64,000 nucleotides of DNA. It comes from an uncultured Oxalobacteraceae bacterium (GTDB lineage: Bacteria; Pseudomonadota; Gammaproteobacteria; Burkholderiales; Burkholderiaceae_D). Within the stretch, counting starts at the first letter, position 1; every line of letters starts with the position of its first letter. Both the position numbers and the translations under genes were made by a program. Below the pieces are notes generated by a model. It saw only the letters and a list, made by a program, of their open reading frames with translations. It was not told the DNA's origin and ran no database searches. Location of the stretch: NCBI GenBank assembly GCA_903893945.1, contig CAITOF010000036.1, positions 1-64,000 on the forward strand. The letters run 5' to 3'. Positions 19,013-27,847 of the stretch are shown here, piece by piece.

Positions 19013-20290
19013 TCAGGGTGTGCAGTCTTTGGGTAGTGTCGCATCGATGGCGGCTGCAAAACCTGCCACGTCACATGCACCGGAATGGCGGCAGGCCGCC
19101 GGTTCAATCGGGATCTGGCGTGCAGGCGCACCGGAGAGTTGACGTACCTGGTCCAGAGTCTGGTAGAAAAGCCGCATTCGCAGCACAGTCTGGCCGGTGA
19201 CCGGGTTGTGCCAGCGTTCAAATGCCAGTGCAGTGCCGGGTGCGGTGCTGTCGGGTTGCTGGTCCAGATGCCAGTCGAGTCCGAATACCCCGGCCAGATT
19301 ACTCAGATTGGTATCATGACCCACCAGCAGGATCAAATGCTGCTGTTCATTGATGGCAGGGACCGTCGCACTGTCGCTGTCCTGTTCGAGTGCGTCCAGA
19401 ATGAACCGGGTCAAGGCATAGGCGCGCCGTGTCGCAATATAAGGCGTGCGCCGCGTCAGATTGGCGCTCTGTTCATGGAGTACCTGTAGCGCAGCAATGC
19501 TGGCAGCGTCCACACGTCCGAATCCAACCTGATTCATCGGCAATCCATTCTCATACTCGAGGACAAGCGCTTCGGACACAGTGGCGCCGGTCGCCAGCGG
19601 ACCGGTCAGCTTTACGCCGCCCTCGGATACCGTGAGCTGGTCGACGCCGTTCAGGCACATTCCGCGACCGCCGCTGCAGGCTTCGGGTGCCAGCACATTC
19701 TGCATTTTTCTCAGCGCCGACTGTACCTCCGGCGTATCGATCGGTGACTGCGCGAGTACAGCCTGCCGCGCCAGGTCTTTGTTCAGCTTGCAGATTCCGC
19801 TACCCAGTCCATCAAACAGCGGATCGGCCTTGCCGCTGACCCAGTCCGCTGAACCTGGTGATGGATTGTCGCCTGACAATGCAGCCGCCATCCGTTGCGC
19901 CGTCGCGCGGGTCCGCTGGTCGGCGCCATCGGCCCAGACCAGCATATGGAGCGCGGACGCGCCCGAGGCGGGGATCAACCCGGTTTGAGCGTAGTAACTG
20001 CGCAGATCCTGACCCAGCCGGGTGATGGCCAGCGCACCGTGCGGCGTCAGTTCACCCGGCGCCGCGCCCCAGGCCGCGTTGTCAGGCCAGGCCTGATCGG
20101 AATACTGCTGCAAGTCGGCGGCGGATCGGGTGGGCGGGCGCACGCCATGGCGCATGACAACCACCGCTCGTTGCAGGACGTAACCGGGTGCGGCAACGTC
20201 AGTCTGTGCCTGAACGTCCAGGCTGGTGAGCCAGACGCTGGCCACGACGATACCGGTCAGCGCGATACTGGTCAGGTTACTCGTTGTCAT
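19013..20290 (-). CDS. Exported histidine acid phosphatase (AppA/Agp-like, possible phytase)
   Basis: A 425-residue periplasmic phosphomonoesterase of histidine phosphatase clade 2. A signal peptide ends near residue 29 (VQAQT). The nucleophile motif is RHGVRPP (Arg47, His48), and the proton donor is His325-Asp326 in LLVGHDTNLSN. Several cysteines (Cys167, the pair near 205-212 and two near the C-terminus) suggest disulfides, as in AppA. The family includes phytases and glucose-1-phosphatases; the HD rather than HDTN-alone context does not settle which. It sits between the beta-propeller gene and the response regulator, 36 bp and 3 bp away. Confidence 0.9.
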   Translation of the reverse strand: MTTSNLTSIALTGIVVASVWLTSLDVQAQTDVAAPGYVLQRAVVVMRHGVRPPTRSAADLQQYSDQAWPDNAAWGAAPGELTPHGALAITRLGQDLRSYYAQTGLIPASGASALHMLVWADGADQRTRATAQRMAAALSGDNPSPGSADWVSGKADPLFDGLGSGICKLNKDLARQAVLAQSPIDTPEVQSALRKMQNVLAPEACSGGRGMCLNGVDQLTVSEGGVKLTGPLATGATVSEALVLEYENGLPMNQVGFGRVDAASIAALQVLHEQSANLTRRTPYIATRRAYALTRFILDALEQDSDSATVPAINEQQHLILLVGHDTNLSNLAGVFGLDWHLDQQPDSTAPGTALAFERWHNPVTGQTVLRMRLFYQTLDQVRQLSGAPARQIPIEPAACRHSGACDVAGFAAAIDATLPKDCTP

Positions 20291-20326
20291 TGGGATGGCC
20301 CCAGGCTAAGGAGTTCACGGTGACTG

Positions 20327-21313
20327 CTATTGCAGAACCAGCACCCGGAAGGTGTCGGGCAAGCCCTGGCGCTTTTCACCCTTGGATGCGGGTGAAAAGT
20401 CGGCGGTAGGCAGGTATATGCGGTGCGTGGCCGGATCAACGGCAATGGTTCTGGCGCCCGGCTGCGTGGGTATCGTGGCGACAGGCACAAATTTGCCGTC
20501 CACCTGACTGACCGCGGTCAGGTTGCCATCGTCACCGTTGGCGCTGAGCGCATAGCCGTCCAGAAACGCGACACCATCAGGTCCACTGCCTATCTTGGCA
20601 CTACCCAGCAGTTTGCCGGCGCTGTTGGTCACTGTCATCAGATTATTCGAACACACCGAATACAGATTGAATTTGTCATCCACGGCCAGACCTGTCGGTT
20701 CTTCGCAAGGTTTCAGGGAGACCGTTTTTTTCAGCTTGTTGGTACTCAGATCGATCGAGCCAATCAGGCCGGCATCCTCGATGTTGAAATAGACATTGCC
20801 ATCCGGTGCCACGACCGAAAATTCCGGCTTACCCGGTACGGGCAGGGTGGCAACCACTTTCAGTGTGGTTGCATCGATTATGCTGACATTGCCGGATTTG
20901 CCGTTAAATGCCAGTACCTTGTGGGTGGCTGGATCGTACACAATTGAATCCGGCTTGCTGCCCACAGGAATCGAGGTCCGGTTGTTCAGTGTGGTCAGAT
21001 CAAATACACCGACCGTGTTACTGATACCGTTGCTGGTAAAACCGATACCGAGGTCACGCGCTATGGCGATGCCGTGAACGCCTTCTGTGTTGGCAATGGT
21101 GCCAATGACTTTATCGCTGACCGTGTCGATCACTTCAGTCTGGGTTGCGTGGGCAACGTAGAGACGGTGTGCGGCACTGTCCATATAAAGGTAGTCCCAT
21201 TTGGCGGCACCACCAATTTTGATGGTATCGATAATCCGGTAGTCGGGGCCGGCGGCCAGAACCGGGGCGCACAGCGCCATCAGCAGGGTGGTGAGCGGCA
21301 GATTGATTTTCAT
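20327..21313 (-). CDS. Exported YncE-like beta-propeller protein
   Basis: A 328-residue protein with a signal peptide (about 1-20, cleavage near LAAGP) and repeated blades of the YVTN/YncE type. Examples are YVAHATQTEVIDTVSDKVIG, TVGVFDLTTLNNRTSIPVG and VSIIDATTLKVVATLPVPG. Such propellers are ligand- or DNA-binding scaffolds without a conserved catalytic site, and are often made with TonB receptors under nutrient limitation. It is the first gene of the leftward operon, directly behind one CTTAG repeat box. I see no metal-binding signature of beta-propeller phytases. It may capture or present the ligand in the periplasm. Confidence 0.85.
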   Translation of the reverse strand: MKINLPLTTLLMALCAPVLAAGPDYRIIDTIKIGGAAKWDYLYMDSAAHRLYVAHATQTEVIDTVSDKVIGTIANTEGVHGIAIARDLGIGFTSNGISNTVGVFDLTTLNNRTSIPVGSKPDSIVYDPATHKVLAFNGKSGNVSIIDATTLKVVATLPVPGKPEFSVVAPDGNVYFNIEDAGLIGSIDLSTNKLKKTVSLKPCEEPTGLAVDDKFNLYSVCSNNLMTVTNSAGKLLGSAKIGSGPDGVAFLDGYALSANGDDGNLTAVSQVDGKFVPVATIPTQPGARTIAVDPATHRIYLPTADFSPASKGEKRQGLPDTFRVLVLQ

Positions 21314-21438
21314 GGCGGTTTCCTTATGTGGGCAGGGTCAGTCAGGTGGACAGGTCAGCGATCAAGGTGCTGGTGGTGTCATTCATAAACAGGGATGACG
21401 GTTATGATACGACATGTTGATGATTTTAGTCATCCAGA

Positions 21439-21454
21439 CTTAGCCGATACTTAG
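21439..21454 (+). promoter_or_regulatory. Direct-repeat operator box 1 (CTTAG-N6-CTTAG)
   Basis: CTTAG at 21439-21443 and 21450-21454 repeat with an 11-bp period, the geometry of OmpR/PmrA-type regulator sites. It is placed for the leftward YncE-phosphatase-two-component operon. The 18-base context ACTTAGCCGATACTTAGA matches box 2 at 16 of 18 positions. Confidence 0.65.
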
Positions 21455-21523
21455 AATAAATTCGATTGCGCTAGGACCGGGGAAAACTCATGACTGCAAG
21501 GCGCGCGATGCTATACGCCGAAA

Positions 21524-21539
21524 CTTAGCGAATACTTAG
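21524..21539 (+). promoter_or_regulatory. Direct-repeat operator box 2 (CTTAG-N6-CTTAG)
   Basis: CTTAG at 21524-21528 and 21535-21539 with spacer CGAATA. It has the same orientation and near-identical sequence to box 1, 85 bp away. It is placed about 28 bp upstream of the likely -10 of the TonB receptor gene. The responsible regulator is inferred to be the one encoded at 18347-19009. Confidence 0.65.
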
Positions 21540-21787
21540 AGCAGACCCAAAAACCGCAGATTTACCCTATATATTTTTTGTAACCATGCCGTCATAAAGC
21601 GTTTATAGAATGTTGCTGGAGTTACACCAGTCCGCGCAGAGTCTGAGGCAGCACATGGGTTGCGTGAATACGGGACCGTCAATGACGCCCGGTGCGTGCC
21701 TGCCGGCTTGCGGCGCCTTCGAATTCATTATGAATAACGACCGAATCCGTATCACCAAAACCATTTCATAAAACCAGGGGAAAGCAA

Positions 21788-24484
21788 TTGAAAACCGAAC
21801 TGACCATTCCGTCACCGATATTGAAACAGTCTGCCTTCAGGTTGACACCGCTGGCCGTTGCCGCCCTGCTGGCCTGCAGCGCGACCTGTGCCACCCAAGA
21901 CGTACTGGCAACTGATGTGGTCACGGCCGATGCGGAGCCCCAGCAGGCTCCCGCGGCGTATGCGACGCCCGATGCCGCGATTGAAGCGGTAATGATACTC
22001 GGGCAACGCGCCACCCAGGCAAACGCGATCAAGGCGCAGGAAAATGCGCCTAACATCATCAATATGCTGACCGCTGAACAGATCCGGAAATTGCCTGACG
22101 TGAATGTGGCCGAGGCGGTAGCGCGTCTGCCCGGTATTTCACTGGAAACGGATACCGGAGAAGGTCGTTTTATCAACATTCGCGGACTTGATTCGGATCT
22201 GAACAGTACCACCTTTGCGGGCCTGCGCCTGCCGCCGTCGAATCCGTCCTCGCCGCAGGGTAACGGGCGTGCGGTGGCCATGGATGCCATCCCGAACGGA
22301 CTGGTCGGTTCAATTACTGTCACCAAGACCAATTTGCCGGAACAGGATGCTGAAGCGCTCGGCGGCACGATTGAAATCAGCCCGAAAACGGCACCACTGG
22401 ACGGAAAACCATTTATAGATGGCCACATCGGCAGTGGTTATGAGGATCTGCGCGGCACCGCGATCACCGATTTTTCCATTTCGATGGGTACCCGTTTTGG
22501 CGGTACCGGTGACACGGGCGGCAGTATTTCAAGCTATTCGGATCATCCTTACTCCGTGGTCTTTACCGCAGCTTATTATGCGGACAAGCGCGGCATCGAC
22601 GACGTTGAACCGGCCTACATTGACAACGGTGTCGCACCCAGCCATGCCCTGTCAGATATAGACATTCGACATTACCAGTATGACCGCAAGCGTCATGGGG
22701 TTGGCCTTGATCTGGGTTTTCAGCCGGATGCAGATAACAGCTATTACATCCGTGGTTTTGATTCCGGTTATACCGAGGGTAAGCTGGATAACCACCTGAT
22801 CATCAACCTGGATGGCAATCCGGTTCAGAATGCCAACGGTACCATTACCGATACGGTGACCGGCGGTAATGCGTTCCAGCAGGAACTGGCCTATGAAAGG
22901 GAAAAGATCGACGATCAGGTTTACATGATCGGCGGACAGAACAAATTCAACGGCAATGTGCTTGATTACCGTCTTGGCTACACCAAAGGGTCGTATACGC
23001 AATTTTACAGTCACAAGGCTGTTTTCGATTACTCGCCCGGTACCGGCTCAGTCACTTATGACAATACAGGACCGGGTAACCTGCCAAGCTTCACTGTCAA
23101 CGGAGCCAACTATCTGAATGCAGCCAATTATACGCTGGGGTCCTATGACAACCAGAACCAGCTGACAGTCGACAAAGAATGGTCCCTGGCAGCCAACCTG
23201 AAAATGCCAGTGAACTGGGGCGCCTATGAGCAGGAAAGTGTCAAGTTCGGTCTCGATGCGCGCATGCGGACCCGTGATAATGAAAATCCGTCCTACAGTT
23301 ACCCCGGCATTCCAGGCATTCCACTGACGAGTGCATCATCTGGTGGTAATGTCACCATGTACGGCGGTGTCTACCAGACCCTGCCACTGATTAATGCAGG
23401 GAGCCTGGACAGCATGCTTGCCCCTTACCAGACCCAGCAGGCCGGCGATATCCAGCAGTCTGAGCAGACCTATCAGCATGACACAGAAAACGTCGACTCT
23501 GTGTATTGGCAATATCAGATGAAGTCGGGCAAGCTGGGTGTCATCGGCGGGATAAGGGTTGAGAATACCAAGGCGAACTACAGTGCCATTGTTGATGAAA
23601 CCGATGTGGCAGGCAACGATACCTACACGCCGGAAACCATCAGCCGCAGTTACACGAATGCGTTCCCGAGCATACAGGCCCGCTATGAACTGGAACCCAG
23701 CACACTGCTGCGTGCGTCGTTTTCATCGACCATTGCACGACCTGGCTTCCAGCAGATCAATCCATCCGTGGTGGTCAGTGATGCCAGCAATACAATCGCC
23801 ACAGGAAATCCGAACCTGAAACCGACCACGGCGGACTCGTATGACCTGTCCTGGGAACATTACCTGTCGCATGCTGGCATACTGTCTTTCGGTCTGTTTG
23901 ACAAGCAGATCAAAAATTATATTGTGGCGACCAGTTACAACGAAGTGTTCCAGCAGGGTAATGCCCAATATCCCGGGTTGCAGGGTGTGACGGCCATTTC
24001 ATCATGGGAAAATACCAGTTCCGGTTTTGCGCGCGGATTTGAATTCAACTATATTGAGAAATACACCAACCTGCCCGGCATCTGGTCCGGTCTGGGAATT
24101 AATACGAATTTCACGTTTAACGATTCGGGAACAACCATTCATCCGGGTACGGTGTCGATGTTGCCTTCAACATCACGCAACAACGCAAACTTCGAGGTGT
24201 TCTATGAACGGGATGATCTGGAACTGCGTCTGGGCGCCAATTATGTCTCGTCGAGCCTGTGGTCTGTTGGCGGAAACGCGACAACGCCGGATACCTACGC
24301 GGCCACCCGCCTGATGCTGGATTTTGGCGCCACATATACCGTGAACAATAATTACTCACTGTATTTCTCTGCCAAGAACATGACCAATACACCGCTGAAG
24401 TTCTATGAGGGTACACCTGACCGTCCGATACAGCGCGAGTTCTATGGACCGACCTTTCTGGCCGGCGTCAACTTCAAGTACTGA
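21788..24484 (+). CDS. TonB-dependent outer-membrane receptor
   Basis: An 898-residue receptor that would import a ligand across the outer membrane using TonB energy. The signal peptide ends near residue 41. A TonB-box-like IEAVMILGQR lies near 66-75, then the plug domain (NAPNIINMLTAEQIRKLPDV, VAEAVARLPGISLE, FINIRGLDSDLN), then the barrel ending in AGVNFKY with a terminal Tyr. The plug matches the large Caulobacter/Xanthomonas-type receptor family (TIGR01782 style), whose members often transport carbohydrates or other non-siderophore ligands. TTG 21788 is the start, supported by AGGGG 7 bases upstream. Linked phosphatases suggest a phosphorylated ligand. Confidence 0.93.
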   Translation: MKTELTIPSPILKQSAFRLTPLAVAALLACSATCATQDVLATDVVTADAEPQQAPAAYATPDAAIEAVMILGQRATQANAIKAQENAPNIINMLTAEQIRKLPDVNVAEAVARLPGISLETDTGEGRFINIRGLDSDLNSTTFAGLRLPPSNPSSPQGNGRAVAMDAIPNGLVGSITVTKTNLPEQDAEALGGTIEISPKTAPLDGKPFIDGHIGSGYEDLRGTAITDFSISMGTRFGGTGDTGGSISSYSDHPYSVVFTAAYYADKRGIDDVEPAYIDNGVAPSHALSDIDIRHYQYDRKRHGVGLDLGFQPDADNSYYIRGFDSGYTEGKLDNHLIINLDGNPVQNANGTITDTVTGGNAFQQELAYEREKIDDQVYMIGGQNKFNGNVLDYRLGYTKGSYTQFYSHKAVFDYSPGTGSVTYDNTGPGNLPSFTVNGANYLNAANYTLGSYDNQNQLTVDKEWSLAANLKMPVNWGAYEQESVKFGLDARMRTRDNENPSYSYPGIPGIPLTSASSGGNVTMYGGVYQTLPLINAGSLDSMLAPYQTQQAGDIQQSEQTYQHDTENVDSVYWQYQMKSGKLGVIGGIRVENTKANYSAIVDETDVAGNDTYTPETISRSYTNAFPSIQARYELEPSTLLRASFSSTIARPGFQQINPSVVVSDASNTIATGNPNLKPTTADSYDLSWEHYLSHAGILSFGLFDKQIKNYIVATSYNEVFQQGNAQYPGLQGVTAISSWENTSSGFARGFEFNYIEKYTNLPGIWSGLGINTNFTFNDSGTTIHPGTVSMLPSTSRNNANFEVFYERDDLELRLGANYVSSSLWSVGGNATTPDTYAATRLMLDFGATYTVNNNYSLYFSAKNMTNTPLKFYEGTPDRPIQREFYGPTFLAGVNFKY

Positions 24485-24493
24485 TCGAAACTC

Positions 24494-24565
24494 GCAGGTC
24501 GCCGCAACAGCGACCTGCATGCAACCCGTCTGATGTCTGGCAGATGGTCAGGCATCAGACGGGTT
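24494..24565 (+). terminator. Two tandem inverted repeats downstream of the TonB receptor
   Basis: Hairpin 1 is GCAGGTCGC (24494-24502), 7-nt loop, GCGACCTGC (24510-24518). Hairpin 2 is AACCCGTCTGATG (24523-24535), 17-nt loop, CATCAGACGGGTT (24553-24565). Both stems are perfect, but only TTTGTATTT follows. They may be a terminator, a partial attenuator, or a 3'-end stabiliser between the receptor and the downstream phosphatase gene. Confidence 0.6.
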
Positions 24566-24711
24566 TGTATTTGCTGGCTGGCGTTCTGGTTCGAAGACTC
24601 GCCGGTATCCGATCATTAAGCCAGGCAATGCCCAGCAAGGACGTTGAGATTCGACGAGATGCTTTTTCCATCATTCAGGCGGTGGCCGGGTGCAAGCACA
24701 GGAGAGGTTGA

Positions 24712-26571
24712 ATGGTGTCACGAATTACCGGATCAGTGAGTGGTCTGCTGGTGATGCTGGTCTGTTTGTGTGCAAACGCCGGCGACTTGCCGCACAACCT
24801 TGTTCTTTTTGTGCCGGATGGATTGCGCGCGCAGATGGTCAGTCCTGAAACTGCGCCCGCAATGGCGCGCCTGCGCGACGCAGGCGTCACGTTTGCCAAC
24901 AGCCATTCCCTGTATCCCTCGCTGACCACCGCCAACGCGTCAGCGTTCGCAACCGGTCATTCGCTGGGTGACACCGGCAATTATGCCAATACGCTGTTTG
25001 CGGGATTTTCAGTGCCGTCGGCGAATAAATCGGTGACGCCGTTTCTGGAAGACGATACTGTTCTCGGCGACATGGACCAACACTTTGCCGGCGACTATCT
25101 GAATGCCGAAACCATACTGGCAGCGGCCCGCAAGGCAGGTTATAACACGGCTGCGATTGGAAAATTGGGTCCGGTCCTGATTTTTGACCACACCGAACGC
25201 AGCGGGCAGCTTTCTGTCATTGTGGATGACAATACCGGCAAGCCGAACGGAATCGCGATCCCCGAGTGGGTCCGCGCAGGCCTGGAGCGCAGCCATTTAA
25301 GTGCCTCGGCACCGGCACGCGGCAATAACGGACTGCCGGGTGATGCCGTCACACCCGGCACCCGTGTGCCGAACAGCGACCAGCAACAGTGGATGGTCGC
25401 GGTCCTGAACCGGGTGATCCTGAAAAAATTCCGCAGCGACAGCAAACCGTTTGTCATCGTTTTCTGGTCTCGCGACCCGGATGGCACGCAGCATAATCAG
25501 GGCGACAGTCTGAATCAGCTTGAACCCGGCATAAACGGTCCGACGTCACTTGCGGCCATTAAAAATGTCGATGGCAATCTGCAGCAGATTCGTGACGCGC
25601 TCGCCGCGTCGGGTCTGGAAAGTTCGACCAACATCATCGTTTCATCCGACCACGGCTTCTCTACCATTTCAAAACAGAGCGTTACCAGTCCATCAGTAAA
25701 AGAACATTATGCAGATGTACCTGAAGGGTTTTTGCCACCCGGATTTCTGGCCAAGGACTTGTCGCACCTGCTGGGTCTGCCATTGTGGGACCCGGATCAG
25801 GATAATTCCGAGGTAAAGCAACGTGCCCACAGCAGCCGCGCCAATGGTCTGGTGGGCAGTGATCCGGACAAACCTGCGCTGATTGTCACTGCCAATGGCG
25901 GGACCGACCTGATTTACCTCCCCGACGGCAGACCCGGCGCAGAATCAGGCCAGTTGACGGCCAGGATCGTCCAGTTCCTGCTGGCACAGGATTATGTCAG
26001 TGGCATTTTTGTTGACGATCGACTTGGACGTTTCCCCGGTACGCTCACACTGAACGACATCAATCTGCAGGGATCAGCCCGGACACCCACGCCCTCGATA
26101 CTGGTCAACTTTACCTCATTGCCGACTGGCTGTGCCCAACCCGCACTCTGCGCTGCGGAAATTGCCGACACCGTGCTTCAGCAGGGTCAGGGGATGCACG
26201 GCAGTTTCAGCCGGGCTGACACCTTCAATTTTACGGCTGCCTACGGACCTGACTTCAAAAAGAGGTTTATGGATTACACGCCGGTAAGCAATGCCGACAT
26301 CGGTAAAACGATGGCAAAGTTACTGAAACTGCCGATGCCTGACCGGGGCAAGCTTGCCGGACGCGTGATTGACGAGGCACTGCTGAACGGGGCCACGCCT
26401 GAGGTGGTCCGAATGACGCTGGTATCGGACCCAGCCTGCAATGGACTCCAAACCAGGCTGGACCTTCAGCAGGTTGGAACGGTCCGGTACCTTGATGCGG
26501 CCGGCTTTGACGGTCGTACAGTGGGCCTCGGGCCGCAGAAAAATGTCACCAGCGGCGTTGATATAAAGTAA
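24712..26571 (+). CDS. Exported alkaline-phosphatase-superfamily phosphodiesterase/nucleotide pyrophosphatase
   Basis: A 619-residue exported hydrolase with a signal peptide ending near residue 24. It has the full metal-site set of the NPP branch: Asp36 in FVPDGLRA, nucleophile Thr72 in YPSLTTANAS, Asp/His in RDPDGTQH, the SDHGFS motif, and a late His in GMHGSF. NPP-type enzymes hydrolyse phosphodiesters or nucleotides; some act on phosphomonoesters. ATG 24712 follows GGAGAGG at good spacing. It lies 227 bp behind the TonB receptor, past two hairpins, and probably serves the same ligand-processing function as the acid phosphatase on the other side. Confidence 0.9.
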   Translation: MVSRITGSVSGLLVMLVCLCANAGDLPHNLVLFVPDGLRAQMVSPETAPAMARLRDAGVTFANSHSLYPSLTTANASAFATGHSLGDTGNYANTLFAGFSVPSANKSVTPFLEDDTVLGDMDQHFAGDYLNAETILAAARKAGYNTAAIGKLGPVLIFDHTERSGQLSVIVDDNTGKPNGIAIPEWVRAGLERSHLSASAPARGNNGLPGDAVTPGTRVPNSDQQQWMVAVLNRVILKKFRSDSKPFVIVFWSRDPDGTQHNQGDSLNQLEPGINGPTSLAAIKNVDGNLQQIRDALAASGLESSTNIIVSSDHGFSTISKQSVTSPSVKEHYADVPEGFLPPGFLAKDLSHLLGLPLWDPDQDNSEVKQRAHSSRANGLVGSDPDKPALIVTANGGTDLIYLPDGRPGAESGQLTARIVQFLLAQDYVSGIFVDDRLGRFPGTLTLNDINLQGSARTPTPSILVNFTSLPTGCAQPALCAAEIADTVLQQGQGMHGSFSRADTFNFTAAYGPDFKKRFMDYTPVSNADIGKTMAKLLKLPMPDRGKLAGRVIDEALLNGATPEVVRMTLVSDPACNGLQTRLDLQQVGTVRYLDAAGFDGRTVGLGPQKNVTSGVDIK

Positions 26572-26607
26572 ACTGGGCGTCCTGACTGAATTCGCACGGA
26601 ACCCTGA

Positions 26608-27141
26608 ATGGCACTGAAATCGACCATCTACAAAGCAGAACTGCAACTGTCTGACATGGACAGGCATTACTACGCGGCGCATTCCCTGACTCTGGCGCGT
26701 CATCCTTCCGAGACCGACGAACGCATGATGGTGCGTTTGCTGGCATTTGCTTTATATGCGGATGAAAACCTGGTGTTTGCCAAAGGTTTGTCGGACGTTG
26801 AGGAGCCTGATCTCTGGTTGAAAGACTATACCGGTGCGATTAAGCTGTGGCTGGAAGTCGGCCAGCCCGACGAGCGCCGGATGCTCAAAGCCTGTGGGCG
26901 TGCTGAACGGGTGGTTGTCTGCAGTTATGCCAGTAACAGCGCCATCTGGTGGCAGGGAATCGGGAATCGCCTGGAACGTGCAAAGAATTTGACCGTATGG
27001 AATGTACCCGTGGCGACCGCGCAGGCGCTGGAAAAAATGGCACGGCGCACGATGCAGTTGCAGTGCACCATACAGGACGGCCAGTTGTGGCTGACGGACG
27101 ATGATCAGACCGTGCAGGTCGATCTGGTCAGGCTGAAATAG
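26608..27141 (+). CDS. yaeQ: YaeQ family protein
   Basis: A 177-residue cytoplasmic protein of the YaeQ family, a compact PD-(D/E)XK-like fold; E. coli YaeQ was once proposed to compensate for RfaH loss, but its function is unproven. Hallmarks are the N-terminal MALKSTIYKAELQLSDMDR, RHPSETDERMMVRLLAFAL near 31-49, and the KLWLEVGQPDERRMLKAC block near 90-107 (an E-x-G-x-P motif in a nuclease-like site). Length is as expected. It lies 36 bp after the phosphodiesterase and converges on the response regulator gene (10 bp apart). Confidence 0.93.
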   Translation: MALKSTIYKAELQLSDMDRHYYAAHSLTLARHPSETDERMMVRLLAFALYADENLVFAKGLSDVEEPDLWLKDYTGAIKLWLEVGQPDERRMLKACGRAERVVVCSYASNSAIWWQGIGNRLERAKNLTVWNVPVATAQALEKMARRTMQLQCTIQDGQLWLTDDDQTVQVDLVRLK

Positions 27142-27151
27142 GTAACGCCAT

Positions 27152-27847
27152 TCACTCGGGCATTTCAAACCGGTAGCCGATGCCATAGACCGAATGCAGA
27201 AACTTGAAATCGGGTTCCCGTTCCGCCAGTTTTCGCCGCACATTCTTGATGTGCGAATCGATGGTGCGATCATTACAGTCACGGAAATCGTCGTGCAGAC
27301 AATCCAGCAGTTTCTGGCGTGAATATACATGTTCAGGGTGCCGTATCAGTTCGGCCAACAGGCGAAACTCGACAGGTGTCAGCGGCAGCGCTATCCCCTT
27401 GAGTTCCACCTGCATGGCGGAGTCATTCACGTTAAACAGTGCCGGTCTGGCAGGCAGGGCGGGCGGGCGACGACTGCGCAACTGGGCTTTGACACGGGCG
27501 ACGACTTCACGCGGGCTGAACGGTTTGCATACATAATCATCGGCACCGGATTCCAGTCCCAGCAGACGTTCAATTTCGTCTATTCGTGCGGTAAGCATGA
27601 TGATCGGAATTTCGCTGAACAGGCGTACCGCTTTGCAGACCTCGATACCATCCAGTCCCGGCAGCATCAGGTCCAGCAGCATCAGGTCAAATCCGTGCTG
27701 GCGCGTCAGTGAGACGGCATTGTTACCGTTGTCGGTTCGTGTGGTGCGGTAGCCGGCGTCCACCAGATAATCGGTGAGCAGCGCGGCAATTTTCACATCG
27801 TCTTCAACGACCAGAATATGCGCACCAGGGGACCGGATCGTATTCAC
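27152..27847 (-). CDS. OmpR-family response regulator, BaeR/CpxR-like
   Basis: A 231-residue regulator. The receiver domain has the acidic pair in VVEDDVKI, phospho-acceptor Asp59 in LLDLMLPGLDGIEV and Lys in DDYVCKPFSPREVVARVKAQ, a stretch characteristic of BaeR. The winged-helix domain ends with SHIKNVRRKLAE and YGIGYRFEM. GTG 27847 overlaps the stop of the kinase in a GTGA arrangement, so the two are translationally coupled, with the kinase first. BaeSR systems answer envelope stress and control efflux; a transporter and envelope genes follow downstream, but no binding site is assigned. Confidence 0.93.
   Translation of the reverse strand: MNTIRSPGAHILVVEDDVKIAALLTDYLVDAGYRTTRTDNGNNAVSLTRQHGFDLMLLDLMLPGLDGIEVCKAVRLFSEIPIIMLTARIDEIERLLGLESGADDYVCKPFSPREVVARVKAQLRSRRPPALPARPALFNVNDSAMQVELKGIALPLTPVEFRLLAELIRHPEHVYSRQKLLDCLHDDFRDCNDRTIDSHIKNVRRKLAEREPDFKFLHSVYGIGYRFEMPE

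Larger units (their letters stand above)
21314..21787. promoter_or_regulatory. Divergent control region between YncE operon and TonB receptor
   Basis: A 474-bp gap without a gene. It contains two direct-repeat boxes (annotated separately), a minus-strand -10-like TATCAT (plus strand 21404-21409) and a plus-strand -10-like TATATA/TATATT (21568-21575). Box 1 ends 29 bp from the leftward -10 and box 2 ends 28 bp from the rightward -10, so each promoter has a box in the usual activator position near -40. The rightward transcript would have a leader of about 200 nt. An AGGGG Shine-Dalgarno (21776-21780) sets the TTG start of the receptor. Confidence 0.6.

Noticed and set aside
21425-21443. A third CTTAG-like half-site (TTTAG at 21425) next to box 1
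   Set aside because: Its spacing to the next half-site is 14 bp, not 11, and the first base differs.
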